The notes under the pieces were generated by a model that saw only the letters and a list, made by a program, of their open reading frames with translations, was not told the DNA's origin and searched no databases. Both the position numbers and the translations under genes were made by a program. This document shows positions 16,535-24,948 of a stretch of 64,000 bases of DNA, piece by piece; the first letter of the stretch is position 1; each line of letters opens with the position of its first letter. This stretch comes from Arcanobacterium buesumense (GTDB taxonomy: Bacteria > Actinomycetota > Actinomycetes > Actinomycetales > Actinomycetaceae), in the NCBI RefSeq assembly GCF_012563545.1, contig NZ_CP050804.1, positions 558,001 through 622,000 of the forward strand. Direction: 5' to 3'.

Positions 16535-17756
16535 TGAGCTGAAACCCGCTGACTACAACCCCCGCAAGGACCTGAAGCCCGGTGATGCCGAGTATGAGAA
16601 GCTCAAGCGTTCCCTGACCGAGTTCGGCTATGTTGAACCGGTCATTTGGAACCAGACGACTGGCCATGTCGTCGGCGGTCATCAACGTCTGAAGGTCCTC
16701 GAAAACCTTGGACACACGGACGTTGACGTGATTGTTGTTGAGTATGACGAGACGCGGGAGAAAGCCCTGAACATTGCGCTCAACAAGATCAGTGGCGAAT
16801 GGGATAACGATAAACTCGCCCTCTTGATTGCCGATCTTGACGCGAGTGATTTCGATGCGGAACTGACTGGTTTTGACGACGCCGAGATCGCCCAACTCAT
16901 CGGCTCGTTGGACGAAGGCGAAGTCGAAGACGACGAGTTCGACCTCACCGCAGCGTTAGAAGCCGCCGCGTTTGTCCAACGCGGGGATGTGTGGACAGTA
17001 GGCCGCCACCGGTTGGTATGCGGCGACGCCACCTCACAAACCGATGTTGAACTGTTGATGGGTGGTAAGAAAGCCAACTTGGTGTTGACTGATCCGCCGT
17101 ATAACGTCGCTTTTGAATCTGGTTCTGGCTTGTCGATTAAGAATGACAAGATGGCTGGCGATAAGTTCTACGACTTCCTCCACGCAGCGTTAACTAACAT
17201 GGCTGGGGTGTGTGAGAAAAGCGCATCCGCTTACGTGTTCCACGCTGACACTGAAGGGCTAAATTTCCGCCGCGCCTTCCTAGAGGCAGGCTTCTACCTG
17301 TCCGGGTGTTGTATTTGGGTGAAAGACTCCCTTGTTCTCGGTCGATCTCCCTACCAGTGGCAACACGAGCCAGTTCTGTTTGGTTGGGTGAAAACGGGTA
17401 AACATCGCTGGTATGCGGATCGGAAGCAGACGACGATCTGGAACTTCGCCAAACCCCGCAAAAACAGTGACCATCCGACGTCCAAGCCCCTCGACCTGCT
17501 GGCGTATCCGATACAGAATTCGACGCAGGCGAATGCGATCGTGCTCGATACCTTCGCAGGCTCAGGATCGACATTGATGGCGTGCGAGGCTGCCGACCGC
17601 ATTGCCTACTGCATGGAACTGGACGAGAAATATGCCTCCGTTATCCTCAGGCGGTATGCCGAACATACTGGGGACGCGGCTGGGGTCACGTGTCTGCGAG
17701 GCGGTAAAGAGTATGCGTATTTGGATCTGGTGAAGGACGTCGAACGGGCGGGATAA
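16509..17756 (+). CDS. Phage ParB-domain DNA methyltransferase (beta-class N4/N6)
   Basis: 415 residues. N-terminal ParB/sulfiredoxin-like domain (residues ~5-100: MPISELKPADYNPRKD, GHVVGGHQRLKVLENLG). The methyltransferase domain follows, with catalytic LTDPPYNV at ~193-200 and the SAM motif DTFAGSGSTLMACE near 362-375; DPPY before FxGxG is the beta-class order. It methylates adenine N6 or cytosine N4 on phage DNA, probably against host restriction. No cognate endonuclease is present. ATGs at 16509 and 16515 both lie inside the expected end of metK, so coupling to it is likely. Intact. Confidence 0.85.
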   Translation: MLMKTMPISELKPADYNPRKDLKPGDAEYEKLKRSLTEFGYVEPVIWNQTTGHVVGGHQRLKVLENLGHTDVDVIVVEYDETREKALNIALNKISGEWDNDKLALLIADLDASDFDAELTGFDDAEIAQLIGSLDEGEVEDDEFDLTAALEAAAFVQRGDVWTVGRHRLVCGDATSQTDVELLMGGKKANLVLTDPPYNVAFESGSGLSIKNDKMAGDKFYDFLHAALTNMAGVCEKSASAYVFHADTEGLNFRRAFLEAGFYLSGCCIWVKDSLVLGRSPYQWQHEPVLFGWVKTGKHRWYADRKQTTIWNFAKPRKNSDHPTSKPLDLLAYPIQNSTQANAIVLDTFAGSGSTLMACEAADRIAYCMELDEKYASVILRRYAEHTGDAAGVTCLRGGKEYAYLDLVKDVERAG

Positions 17757-17835
17757 ACATCCCTCATTTCCCTTGAAAATAAGCCGAAAATGACTGGATA
17801 AGCGCCCACACCTATGGCTGACGCTTCTATATTTG

Positions 17836-18915
17836 TCAAGCTGCTAGAGCGATTTGTTTCTTGGTTAGTTCTTTGGTGAGGAGTCGGTAGATTTTGCGGG
17901 CTAGATAGCGTTTTATTAGCCGGATCGTTTCACGTTTGGTTTTGCCTTCAGCTAGTCGTTTTTTCATATACTCGCGGGTCTGCTCATCGTTTCTTAGGCG
18001 TACGAGGGCTATGGTGTGAAGGGCGTTATTGAGTGCTCTGTCTCCGCCTCTGTTGAGCCGGTAGCGTATCTTGTTTCCTGACGAAGCTGGTATTGGGCTG
18101 GTGCCTGCTAGTGCTGCGAAAGCTGCTTCGCTTTTGACCCTGCCTGCGTGGGAGTAGGAGATAATCATTTGCGCTGCTGTGACTGGTCCTACTCCTGATA
18201 GTTCCAGTAGTGCTGGTGCCACCAGCTGGACGAGTATCGCTAGTTGGGTTTGGTTTTCTGCTAGTTGCGCACGAGCATCGATGATGGCTTTGGCGAGGCG
18301 CCGCGCTTCTTGTTTGGCAACGAGGACGTCGATAGCCTCATCGGGATGTGCTTCAAGAGTGGCGAGCTGGTGGATTTGTGTTACCGACAGTGCTTTTCTG
18401 GCATCAACACCAAGATCGGCACAGCGGGTCAAAGCCGTGAGTGAGTTGATGTGAACGGTCGTGGTGCGGGTGAGTTGTTTCCTTGCAGTTACGAGGATCC
18501 GCAAGGCTTCACGATGGTTGCCTTGCCTGGGGATAGTCAGCTCGGTTTCGTCTTTACCAAGAGTCCTGGCAGCGATCTGGAAGGCATCTAGTGCATCATT
18601 TTTGGCGAGTTTCTTACGGCCATGCGCTAGAAGTCGCGGGGCTTCAACCACGCGGTAGCCTGCCTGCTCTAGGAAAACACGGAACCTAGCACCGTAGGAG
18701 GCTGTCCCTTCCATTGACACCAAAACCTTGCCTGCTTCGGTACTCGCGTGTCTGGCTATCCATGCTTGCGCGCGAGCGTGCCCTTTAGGAGTGTTCGTGA
18801 ATGAGTGACAAAGGACTTGGGCTCTCGTGGAACAGTCCAGGATCGATAGCACATGGTTTCTGGCGTGTGTGTCGACTCCCACAATGAAAGGGTAGATGTG
18901 TGCGACAATTGCCAT
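17836..18915 (-). CDS. IS110 family transposase (DEDD recombinase)
   Basis: 359 residues. The N-terminal RuvC-like DEDD domain shows GVDTHARNH, VSMEGTASYG and AKNDALDAFQIAARTL. The C-terminal Transposase_20 region shows ELSGVGPVTAAQMIISYSH and FAALAGTSPIPASSGN, including the serine loop, and NNALHTIALVR. ATG 18915 has AAGGAGG ahead. IS110 enzymes move DNA using a structured bridge RNA from the element's own non-coding end. The gene is intact and sits, opposite in direction, between phage methyltransferase and small late genes, so it landed after the prophage. Confidence 0.92.
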   Translation of the reverse strand: MAIVAHIYPFIVGVDTHARNHVLSILDCSTRAQVLCHSFTNTPKGHARAQAWIARHASTEAGKVLVSMEGTASYGARFRVFLEQAGYRVVEAPRLLAHGRKKLAKNDALDAFQIAARTLGKDETELTIPRQGNHREALRILVTARKQLTRTTTVHINSLTALTRCADLGVDARKALSVTQIHQLATLEAHPDEAIDVLVAKQEARRLAKAIIDARAQLAENQTQLAILVQLVAPALLELSGVGPVTAAQMIISYSHAGRVKSEAAFAALAGTSPIPASSGNKIRYRLNRGGDRALNNALHTIALVRLRNDEQTREYMKKRLAEGKTKRETIRLIKRYLARKIYRLLTKELTKKQIALAA

Positions 18916-19260
18916 ATGGATTCAACCTCCTTGGTTGTTGAAACTCTGGGTTGTTTCTTACCTTGAGGTCTGATCCGGTTTCATATTCTTAGAGTCGCGT
19001 CTAGGACTTGGTTTGCTGGCAATACTGTGACGAGTCACGCCAAAGAAGAATTGGCGGACATGCTTCTAATCAAGCCAATGCTCACCGGCCGGATCAGACC
19101 ACAGCCCTAGCAGCGGACATGTCAGCCAAAAGCACCAGAAACCGCGAGTTCTTATAAAGAGATCATGACCTCTGCGCCAGTATGTACACGAGTCACGCCA
19201 CCAGAGCTATGGTCTAATCCTGCCAGCTGATCCCAGACCAGCCACACCCAAAAGTCTCAC
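18916..19260 (-). mobile_element. Non-coding 5' end of the IS110 element, candidate bridge RNA region
   Basis: About 345 bases without a gene upstream of the transposase, the place where IS110 elements encode the bridge RNA. Visible structure: GGTCTGATCCGG (18967-18978) is complementary to CCGGATCAGACC (near 19090-19101); ACGAGTCACGCCA occurs twice (near 19028 and 19188); CAGTATGTACA occurs at 19178-19188 and 19260-19270. I cannot fix the exact element ends or the guide loops from one copy. Confidence 0.45.
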
Positions 19261-19269
19261 AGTATGTAC

Positions 19270-19479
19270 ATGACCAAACAAGAGGTAAAGGAGAAGGTCA
19301 TGAGCAAGAAAACAGCCGCAAAGCTTCTCGAGATCGCCAAACAAAACAGTCTCGAGATCCAAAACCGAGGCGATCTTGAAGTCCGTCGCAGTGACAGTGA
19401 GGATTTCCTCGAGGTCAGCGTGTGGGGATTGAAAGCCATGCTTGATGCCGCTTACCAGCTTGGAAAGGCAGGCAAGTGA
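19270..19479 (+). CDS. Small phage protein, unknown
   Basis: About 69 residues from ATG 19270 (MTKQEVKEKVMSKKTAAKLL), or shorter from ATG 19300, which has AAAGGAGAA ahead and may be the true start. It is a charged helical protein with VRRSDSEDFLEVSVWGLKAM and ends LGKAGK. Its stop overlaps the next start (TGATG). Similar short proteins precede large terminases in siphophages. Function unknown. Confidence 0.6.
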   Translation: MTKQEVKEKVMSKKTAAKLLEIAKQNSLEIQNRGDLEVRRSDSEDFLEVSVWGLKAMLDAAYQLGKAGK

Positions 19480-19673
19480 TGAACAACTTCGCACGCGATA
19501 AGCAAGCAATCCAAGACGGTGATTCGGTACAGGTGATGAAGCGTCGCAAGGCCGAGATCACCGCCCTAGAAAACAAGCTGGGACGGGAGAAGAACGGTTT
19601 CCGCGCCTCCATCATCGCCCACCAGCTCGAGGAGCACCACACCGAATACACGGCGCTTGACGCTCTGATCTAA
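19476..19673 (+). CDS. Small phage protein, helical, unknown
   Basis: 65 residues, overlapping the gene before it by four bases (ATGA). Contains RKAEITALENKLGREKNGF followed by HHTEYTALDALI, a likely coiled helix pair. It lies just before a strong hairpin and the large terminase. No family recognised; position suggests an accessory packaging or early late-operon protein. Confidence 0.6.
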   Translation: MMNNFARDKQAIQDGDSVQVMKRRKAEITALENKLGREKNGFRASIIAHQLEEHHTEYTALDALI

Positions 19674-19678
19674 ACCCC

Positions 19679-19757
19679 GCACAGCGCGCCTGAACCTGCA
19701 CGGTTTAGGCGCGCTGTGCTCTCACGTTCACGCCCCACTCGCTGGGGCTTTTCTTAC
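19679..19757 (+). terminator. Two hairpins before the large terminase, the second terminator-like
   Basis: CACAGCGCGCCT (about 19680-19691) pairs with AGGCGCGCTGTG (about 19707-19718). A second hairpin GCCCC-ACTCGCT-GGGGC (about 19732-19748) is followed by TTTTCTT. The second has the form of an intrinsic terminator. Confidence 0.55.
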
Positions 19758-19782
19758 TTCTTAGGAGAGGAGGTGGGACACG

Positions 19783-21387
19783 ATGCGTCAACTAGAAACT
19801 TATACGCCTACACGGTTTATGGCTGATGGCTCTACGTATGACAAGCGTAAAGCCGACTACGCGGTCGCGTTTATTCAAGCTTTGAAGCATACGAAGGGCC
19901 GCTGGTCCGGTAAACCCTTCCAGCTGATTGATTGGCAAGAGCAGATCATTCGTGATCTGTTCGGCACCATCAAGCCAGATGGTTACCGCCAGTTCACCAC
20001 CGCCTACGTCGAGATACCCAAAAAGATGGGCAAAAGCGAGCTCGCCGCAGCCGTCGCGCTGCTGCTGACGTGTGGGGATGGTGAGGAACGCGCCGAAGTC
20101 TATGGGTGCGCGGCAGACCGCCAGCAAGCATCCATCGTGTTCGAGGTCGCGGCCGACATGATCCGCATGAGCCCTGCCCTCTCCAAGCGCGTCAAGGTTC
20201 TCGCCAGTCAGAAGCGGATCATCTACAAACCCACCAACTCCTTCTATCAAGTGTTGTCGGCTGAGGCGTATTCGAAGCACGGGTTCAACATCTCCGGCGT
20301 CGTCTTCGACGAACTCCACACCCAACCCAACCGAGCACTCTTTGACGTGATGGCCAAGGGATCTGGTGATGCCCGCACCCAGCCCTTGTATTTCCTGATC
20401 ACCACCGCGGGTACCGATACCCATAGCATTTGCTATGAGCAGCATGAAAAGGCTGAGGACATCCTCGCAGGCAAAAAGCATGACCCGACCTTCTATCCGG
20501 TGATTTATGGTGCGGACCGCGACGATGACTGGACGGACGAGGAAGTGTGGCATAAGGCTAACCCGAGCTTGGGGATCACTGTTCCGATCGAGAAAGTACG
20601 CCAAGCCTGCACGTCCGCGAGACAGAATCCGGCTGAAGAAAACACCTTCAGACAGTTACGACTCAACCAATGGGTGAAACAGTCGGTGCGGTGGATGCCC
20701 ATGCACGTCTGGAACCAAAACTCAGCACCCGTTGATCTATCCGACCTCGAGGGGCGAGTGTGTTACGGCGGGCTCGACCTTGCCTCCACAACGGATATCA
20801 CCGCATTCGTCCTCGTATTCCCACCCCAAACCGGGGATGAACCGTATGTGATCGCGCCATGGTTTTGGATACCACAAGACAACCTCAAACTCCGCGTCGC
20901 GCGTGATCACGTGCCCTACGACCTGTGGCAACAGCAAGGCTTCTTGCAGACCACGGAAGGCAACGTCGTTCATTATGGCGCGATTGAAGCCTTCATCGAG
21001 CAACTTGGGCAGCGGTTCGATATTCGCGAGATTGCGTTCGACCGTTGGGGCGCTGTCCAAATGAGCCAAAACCTCGAAGCCTTAGGTTTCACCGTCGTCC
21101 CTTTTGGGCAAGGCTTCAAAGACATGAGCCCACCGTCAAAGGAGCTGATGAAGCTCGCGCTTGAAGGTCGGTTAGCTCATGGCGGGCACCCGGTCCTGTC
21201 ATGGATGGTGGACAACATTCACGTCCGCCAAGATCCGGCAGGCAACATCAAGCCTGACAAGCAGAAATCGACCGAGAAGATCGACGGTGTCGTCGCCACG
21301 ATCATGGCCCTCGACCGAGCAATCAGATGCGGACAAGGAGCCACGAGCGGAAGCGTCTATGACGAGCGCGGCTTACTGGTGTTGTAA
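19783..21387 (+). CDS. Phage large terminase subunit
   Basis: 534 residues, cytosolic motor and nuclease that packages DNA into proheads. ATPase domain: Walker A-like EIPKKMGKSELAAA (near 77-90) and Walker B GVVFDELHTQ (near 172-181). The nuclease domain has acidic residues in GGLDLASTTDITAF and EIAFDRWGAVQMSQ. This is the HK97-type TerL family, normal length, no breaks. AGGAGAGGAGG lies upstream of ATG 19783. Its last 80 codons are duplicated as a relic at 8553-8792. Confidence 0.92.
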   Translation: MRQLETYTPTRFMADGSTYDKRKADYAVAFIQALKHTKGRWSGKPFQLIDWQEQIIRDLFGTIKPDGYRQFTTAYVEIPKKMGKSELAAAVALLLTCGDGEERAEVYGCAADRQQASIVFEVAADMIRMSPALSKRVKVLASQKRIIYKPTNSFYQVLSAEAYSKHGFNISGVVFDELHTQPNRALFDVMAKGSGDARTQPLYFLITTAGTDTHSICYEQHEKAEDILAGKKHDPTFYPVIYGADRDDDWTDEEVWHKANPSLGITVPIEKVRQACTSARQNPAEENTFRQLRLNQWVKQSVRWMPMHVWNQNSAPVDLSDLEGRVCYGGLDLASTTDITAFVLVFPPQTGDEPYVIAPWFWIPQDNLKLRVARDHVPYDLWQQQGFLQTTEGNVVHYGAIEAFIEQLGQRFDIREIAFDRWGAVQMSQNLEALGFTVVPFGQGFKDMSPPSKELMKLALEGRLAHGGHPVLSWMVDNIHVRQDPAGNIKPDKQKSTEKIDGVVATIMALDRAIRCGQGATSGSVYDERGLLVL

Positions 21388-21454
21388 AGAAAGATGCGGG
21401 GTGAGATTGGCAAGAAAATACTCATCTCACCCCGCATCGATTATGAAGCGACAA

Positions 21455-22105
21455 CTACGGCAACTGTGAAGCTTCTTCAAGAAGAGCTTCTGAAGTCCAG
21501 ACCTTATTCATTGGCCCCGGACGAGAGGGCAAATAATTATGCGCGTACTGGTATGAAGCGTGGTGGTCAAAGGGCTTCACTATGAAACAGCGCCCACCAG
21601 ACTGGCTGAACACATTAGGTACCCATTTCTCGATATACCCGCCATCCAGGATGAATCCACCGTAAGAGGCCACGACGATCGATTTATTGTCGACCAAAAA
21701 ATCAGTATCTTTTTGGCTTACACGCCAATGCCCAGTCACTCGAAGGGTTCCTTCAACAATTTGCGCCCAAATGTCAGCAGAAACGTTACGGTGAACTTCA
21801 TCGAGGACATCTTTACGCTGTCCCCAGGTGGCATCGAAATATAGAGAAGGGCGAGCCTTCTGTTTTTCGACTCCCATCGAACAGACTAGAGCTTTTTGAC
21901 CATTTTCAACCAACAAAGGGCGATTTCTAGCAGAAGACAGGTACCCAATATCCCAACCGGAATATTGTTGATTTCGCTGATTCGCGCTATCAGAAAATAT
22001 TGAGATGAGATTAAGATCGATGAGTTTACTCATCGTGTTAGAACCAACTCCGAGGATTTCCTTGGCGGTTTCGAAGCCGTAAACGGCATTATCAAAGCTG
22101 TACAT
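21455..22105 (-). CDS. Orphan protein with N-terminal HTH-like segment, inserted among phage genes
   Basis: 216 residues from ATG 22105, chosen for AAAGGAA six bases ahead; the longer frame to 22258 reads through repeats. Residues ~8-32 (YGFETAKEILGVGSNTMSKL, IDLNL) resemble a MerR/excisionase-type helix-turn-helix. The remainder has HRNVSADIWAQIVEGTLRVT and VASYGGFILDGGYIEKWVP and no motif I know. It is opposite to the phage genes, between terminase and portal, where cargo genes often sit, and has its own repeat-rich upstream region. Lower GC than its neighbours. It may be a phage cargo gene for host benefit; unproven. Confidence 0.6.
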   Translation of the reverse strand: MYSFDNAVYGFETAKEILGVGSNTMSKLIDLNLISIFSDSANQRNQQYSGWDIGYLSSARNRPLLVENGQKALVCSMGVEKQKARPSLYFDATWGQRKDVLDEVHRNVSADIWAQIVEGTLRVTGHWRVSQKDTDFLVDNKSIVVASYGGFILDGGYIEKWVPNVFSQSGGRCFIVKPFDHHASYQYAHNYLPSRPGPMNKVWTSEALLEEASQLP

Positions 22106-22129
22106 AATAGATTCCTTTTCATTGTTCGG

Positions 22130-22208
22130 GCAACACCCAAATAGGTGTTGCGTGACTTGAAATTTTGTTGTTAGATTCGGCGAACTAGTTGTTAGATTCG
22201 GCGAACTA
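22130..22208 (-). promoter_or_regulatory. Upstream control region: hairpin plus two 20-bp direct repeats
   Basis: TTGTTAGATTCGGCGAACTA occurs at 22168-22187 and again at 22189-22208, a 21-bp period or two helical turns. Nearer the gene, GCAACACC (22130-22137) and GGTGTTGC (22144-22151) form a palindrome. Together they look like operator sites for the HTH-containing gene that starts at 22105. Confidence 0.55.
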
Positions 22209-22309
22209 CTTGTGTAGCAGCCGCTCCAGTAACAATTAAAACACAGTGCGCACATCATGTCAAGCGGGACTGAGTAGATTCACCTAGTCTCAATTTATAG
22301 GTGGTAAAT

Positions 22310-23426
22310 ATGGGTTTCCTGAATTGGCTGCGCGGCGACACCACCCGCAAGACTGAGGATCATGCGGTCAGCTCTGGCTACAGCTTCTTTTTCGGGGCGA
22401 CATCGTCTGGTCGTCCGGTGACAGAGCGCTCCGCGATGCAGATGACTGCCGTGTATTCATGCGTGCGGATTTTGGCTGAAGCTATTGCTGGGTTGCCGTT
22501 ACATGTTTACCATCAGGAGGCGGATGGGGCGAAGGTGAAGGCCTTTGATCATCCGTTGTATCGGTTGTTGCATGATGAGCCGAATCCGGAGATGACAAGT
22601 TTTATTTTCCGAGAAACCCTCATGACGCACTTGTTGTTGTGGGGTAATGCGTTTGCGCAGGTGTTTCGTAACGGCCGCGACGAAGTCATCGGTTTGTATC
22701 CGCTCATGCCAAACCGGATGACCGTGGGCCGTAACGAACAAGGTCGCCTGTATTATGAGTATCAGCGCAGCTGGGATGAACCCGCAGGCAGGTTCGAAAC
22801 CGTTAGGTTCTCTCCTCATGAGGTGTTGCATATTCCAGGGCTGGGCTTTGACGGTCTGGTTGGGTATAGCCCGATTGCGATGGCCAAGAACGCCATCGGC
22901 TTAGCTCAGGCTACCGAGGACTATGGGGCGAGCTTTTTGCTAATGGTGCGGCTCCGGGTGGTGTGCTTGAACACCCTGGCACGATTAAGGATCCGGCCCG
23001 CGTTCGCGAGTCCTGGCAGTCCACGTTCGGTGGCGCTCGTAATGGGAACAAGCCATCACTAAAACGCTCTTGGCTCCTTGTGAGAAGCCGCAGATTTTAT
23101 GTGAAGTTCAACTTCGAGGGCTTGCTGCGCGGTAAATATAAGTCGCGGATGGATGGATACACGGTCGTTCGGCAGAACGGGTGGATGAGCGCCAATGATA
23201 TCCGTGAGCTGGAAACCTCGACCGTATCAGTGAACAAGCTGGCTGGGATTTGTATTTGGTTAATGGCAACATGCTTCCGCTCGGCCTTGCTGGTGCATAT
23301 GCCAGTACCCAACCAGCAGAGTCCGAACAGATAGAACCGGAGTCTGAGTCTGTTGAGGAGCCTTCGAGTAACGAACTGCCCCTAAGGAGGAGGGTACGAG
23401 ACGTTTTGGGACTGGCTCACACCTAA
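22310..23426 (+). pseudogene. Phage portal protein, broken by frameshifts and an internal deletion
   Basis: From ATG 22310 (AGGTGG ahead) the frame matches HK97-type portal: MQMTAVYSCVRILAEAIAGL, PLYRLLHDEPNPEMT, GNAFAQVFRNGRDEVIGLYP. After ATEDYGASF the frame shifts; LEHPGTIKDPARVRESW follows in another frame, then the text jumps from NGNKP to LAPCEKPQILCE, so a large middle part is deleted. A further shift leads to FNFEGLLRGKYKSRMDGY, then QAGWDLYLVNGNMLPLGLAG and a proline/glutamate-rich tail, ending at TAA 23424-23426. Not functional. The damage shows that the prophage cannot make particles. Confidence 0.85.
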
Positions 23427-23609
23427 GCCAAACCATGACCTGGATGCTGAGAGCGTCGGGGTTTTGCGTATCCACGGTAGAATCGCTGAAGAATCCTGGC
23501 TCAATGACAACGTCACACCCGCCGTCTTCACCAATGAACTCAACGGAGGGCATGGAGAGAAAAGAAAAACAGTGGCATCGAACACAAGATGCAAGTACGC
23601 AGTCTAGTG
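23401..23609 (+). pseudogene. 5' end of Clp-type head maturation protease, start codon lost, truncated
   Basis: AAGGAGGAGG and a 7-base gap precede ACG at 23401, where ATG is expected. The frame then reads TFWDWLTPKP, GVLRIHGRIAEESWLNDN and VTPAVFTNELNGGHG, the beginning of a phage ClpP-like protease. The text diverges after GHGE (about 23555) and stops at TAG. The active-site part is absent. Beyond the stop, CYNYKDDGEQSCN and KAGQIEALIDKN (to TAA about 23696) resemble the zinc-ribbon tail of a large serine recombinase, which would mark the far end of the prophage; that reading is weak. Confidence 0.6.
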
Positions 23610-23699
23610 CTACAACTACAAAGACGACGGTGAACAATCTTGTAACACTGCGACTGCGAAAGCCGGGCAGATAGAGGCACTGATTGATAAAAACTAACG

Positions 23700-23718
23700 C
23701 CACGATTTGGAATCGTGG
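23700..23718. terminator. Short perfect hairpin at the right edge of the prophage
   Basis: CCACGATT-TGG-AATCGTGG is an 8-bp stem with a three-base loop directly after the last phage-like codons. It may be a terminator or part of an attachment site. Confidence 0.4.
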
Positions 23719-23812
23719 CTTATGCCAGTCCTGTTACCCGGAGCTCGATGTTGTTTGCCGGGTGGCCATCAGATGTGAAGATGTTTGGATAATCGGTGTT
23801 CTGGCATAATGC

Positions 23813-24358
23813 TTATTGCGTCGGGCAGTCGACGATGAGCTCTCCCGATACTGTTGCTTCTGTGCCAGGAATATTGCCAAAAGAACCGGTAACTGTGTAG
23901 GTCTTTCCCTGGTGAGTGGCAATGAAATTGCCTGTCCTAGGGTTATTGGAGGACCAGGCGTGGGCTAAAACCTCTTGATTTGTTTCAGTAGGAATTCCAT
24001 AACCGATTCCTACGTCAAGAACGTCGATCGCGTCGTCCGATTCCCAAAGCGTTGCCCAGTAAGGAGAATCGGAATTTGGATCCCAGTCAGCTGGAAGCGC
24101 GACAATACGAACCACATTTCCGTCGACGTCGCATGAGACAGATGCTCCGGAAAGATCAATATTGTCGCCATTCCACGTTGCACGCGCACTACCAGAGGGT
24201 TTGGGTGTGCTAGGCGAAGTCGCAGAGGAAGACGGCGAATGTTGGTCAGAAGGTGAGTGCTTGTGAGCGTCATCTGCTGGTGAACACGCGCTGACAGTAC
24301 TCACTGCTATGCTCGTTAATGCTAAAAGACGAAATAGGGTTATTTTCTTGTAGAGCAT
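23813..24358 (-). CDS. Lipoprotein, possibly of the 19-kDa lipoprotein antigen type
   Basis: 181 residues from ATG 24358, with GGAAGG upstream. The signal peptide (KKITLFRLLALTSIAVST) ends in a lipobox VSAC, so it is predicted to be lipid-anchored on the outer face of the membrane. A Ser/Pro-rich linker (HSPSDQHSPSSSATSPSTP) follows. The globular part contains SVSCDVDGNVVRI and ends with VSGELIVDCPTQ; two cysteines may form a disulfide, and the pattern recalls the mycobacterial 19-kDa antigen family. It is the first chromosomal gene right of the prophage. No partner genes. Confidence 0.75.
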   Translation of the reverse strand: MLYKKITLFRLLALTSIAVSTVSACSPADDAHKHSPSDQHSPSSSATSPSTPKPSGSARATWNGDNIDLSGASVSCDVDGNVVRIVALPADWDPNSDSPYWATLWESDDAIDVLDVGIGYGIPTETNQEVLAHAWSSNNPRTGNFIATHQGKTYTVTGSFGNIPGTEATVSGELIVDCPTQ

Positions 24359-24948
24359 CACGCGCCACCTTCCAAATAAGACACATAGCGGCTTGACCAA
24401 TGCACTCGTTATTATAAACAGTTTAGCTACTTACTTGCAGGGAACGCTTTTGCTCTGAAGACTCGTGTTAGTGCCATGCACTACAACTTCCTACTGATCA
24501 TCGTCGATCGTCTAGTGGAGACTTAGACGTCGAAAATGATAAAAGTTGTGTGAGCCCTCAACCTCTGTTGAGCAGGGATTCTGTTGTTTCTAGGGTTGTT
24601 TGCTGGCGTGTTGGACGCTCGGTGATCAGGTGATCGTTGCTGTTTCGACTACTCGGCTAGTGAGCATTTGAGACTGAGGGGTCTGCAGATGGGGTTGCGT
24701 TGCGGGTATCGGAAATAGGAGAGGAGGGCGAATGTGAAGAGAATACTGAAGTATCCATCAATATTCCTTAGCCCGTGCAGTGATTGAACACTGAAAAGTG
24801 TGTGGTTAAGAGGGCTGCAAACTATCAACAAAAATTAACGTCTTACACCAAGAGATATTGATTGTAACGTAGGACACAATTGTGATAGTCTATGTACGAA
24901 TTAGCATATCGGGAGGTGGCGTGTCGTCATATCTCGAAAGGAACTACA
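24359..24948. other. 590-base non-coding interval
   Basis: No gene supported on either strand. A small hairpin CAGTG-ATTGAA-CACTG lies near 24779-24794. AT-rich sequence with TTGTAACG and, further on, GTGATAGTCTATG near 24860-24895 may be a promoter for the secreted protein gene. Confidence 0.4.

Noticed and set aside
19792-20604. 270-codon minus-strand frame inside the large terminase
   Set aside because: Antisense of an intact terminase with clear motifs; the translation resembles nothing.
24649-24831. 60-codon frame in the 24.4-24.9 kb gap
   Set aside because: No ribosome site, no family and poor codon pattern.
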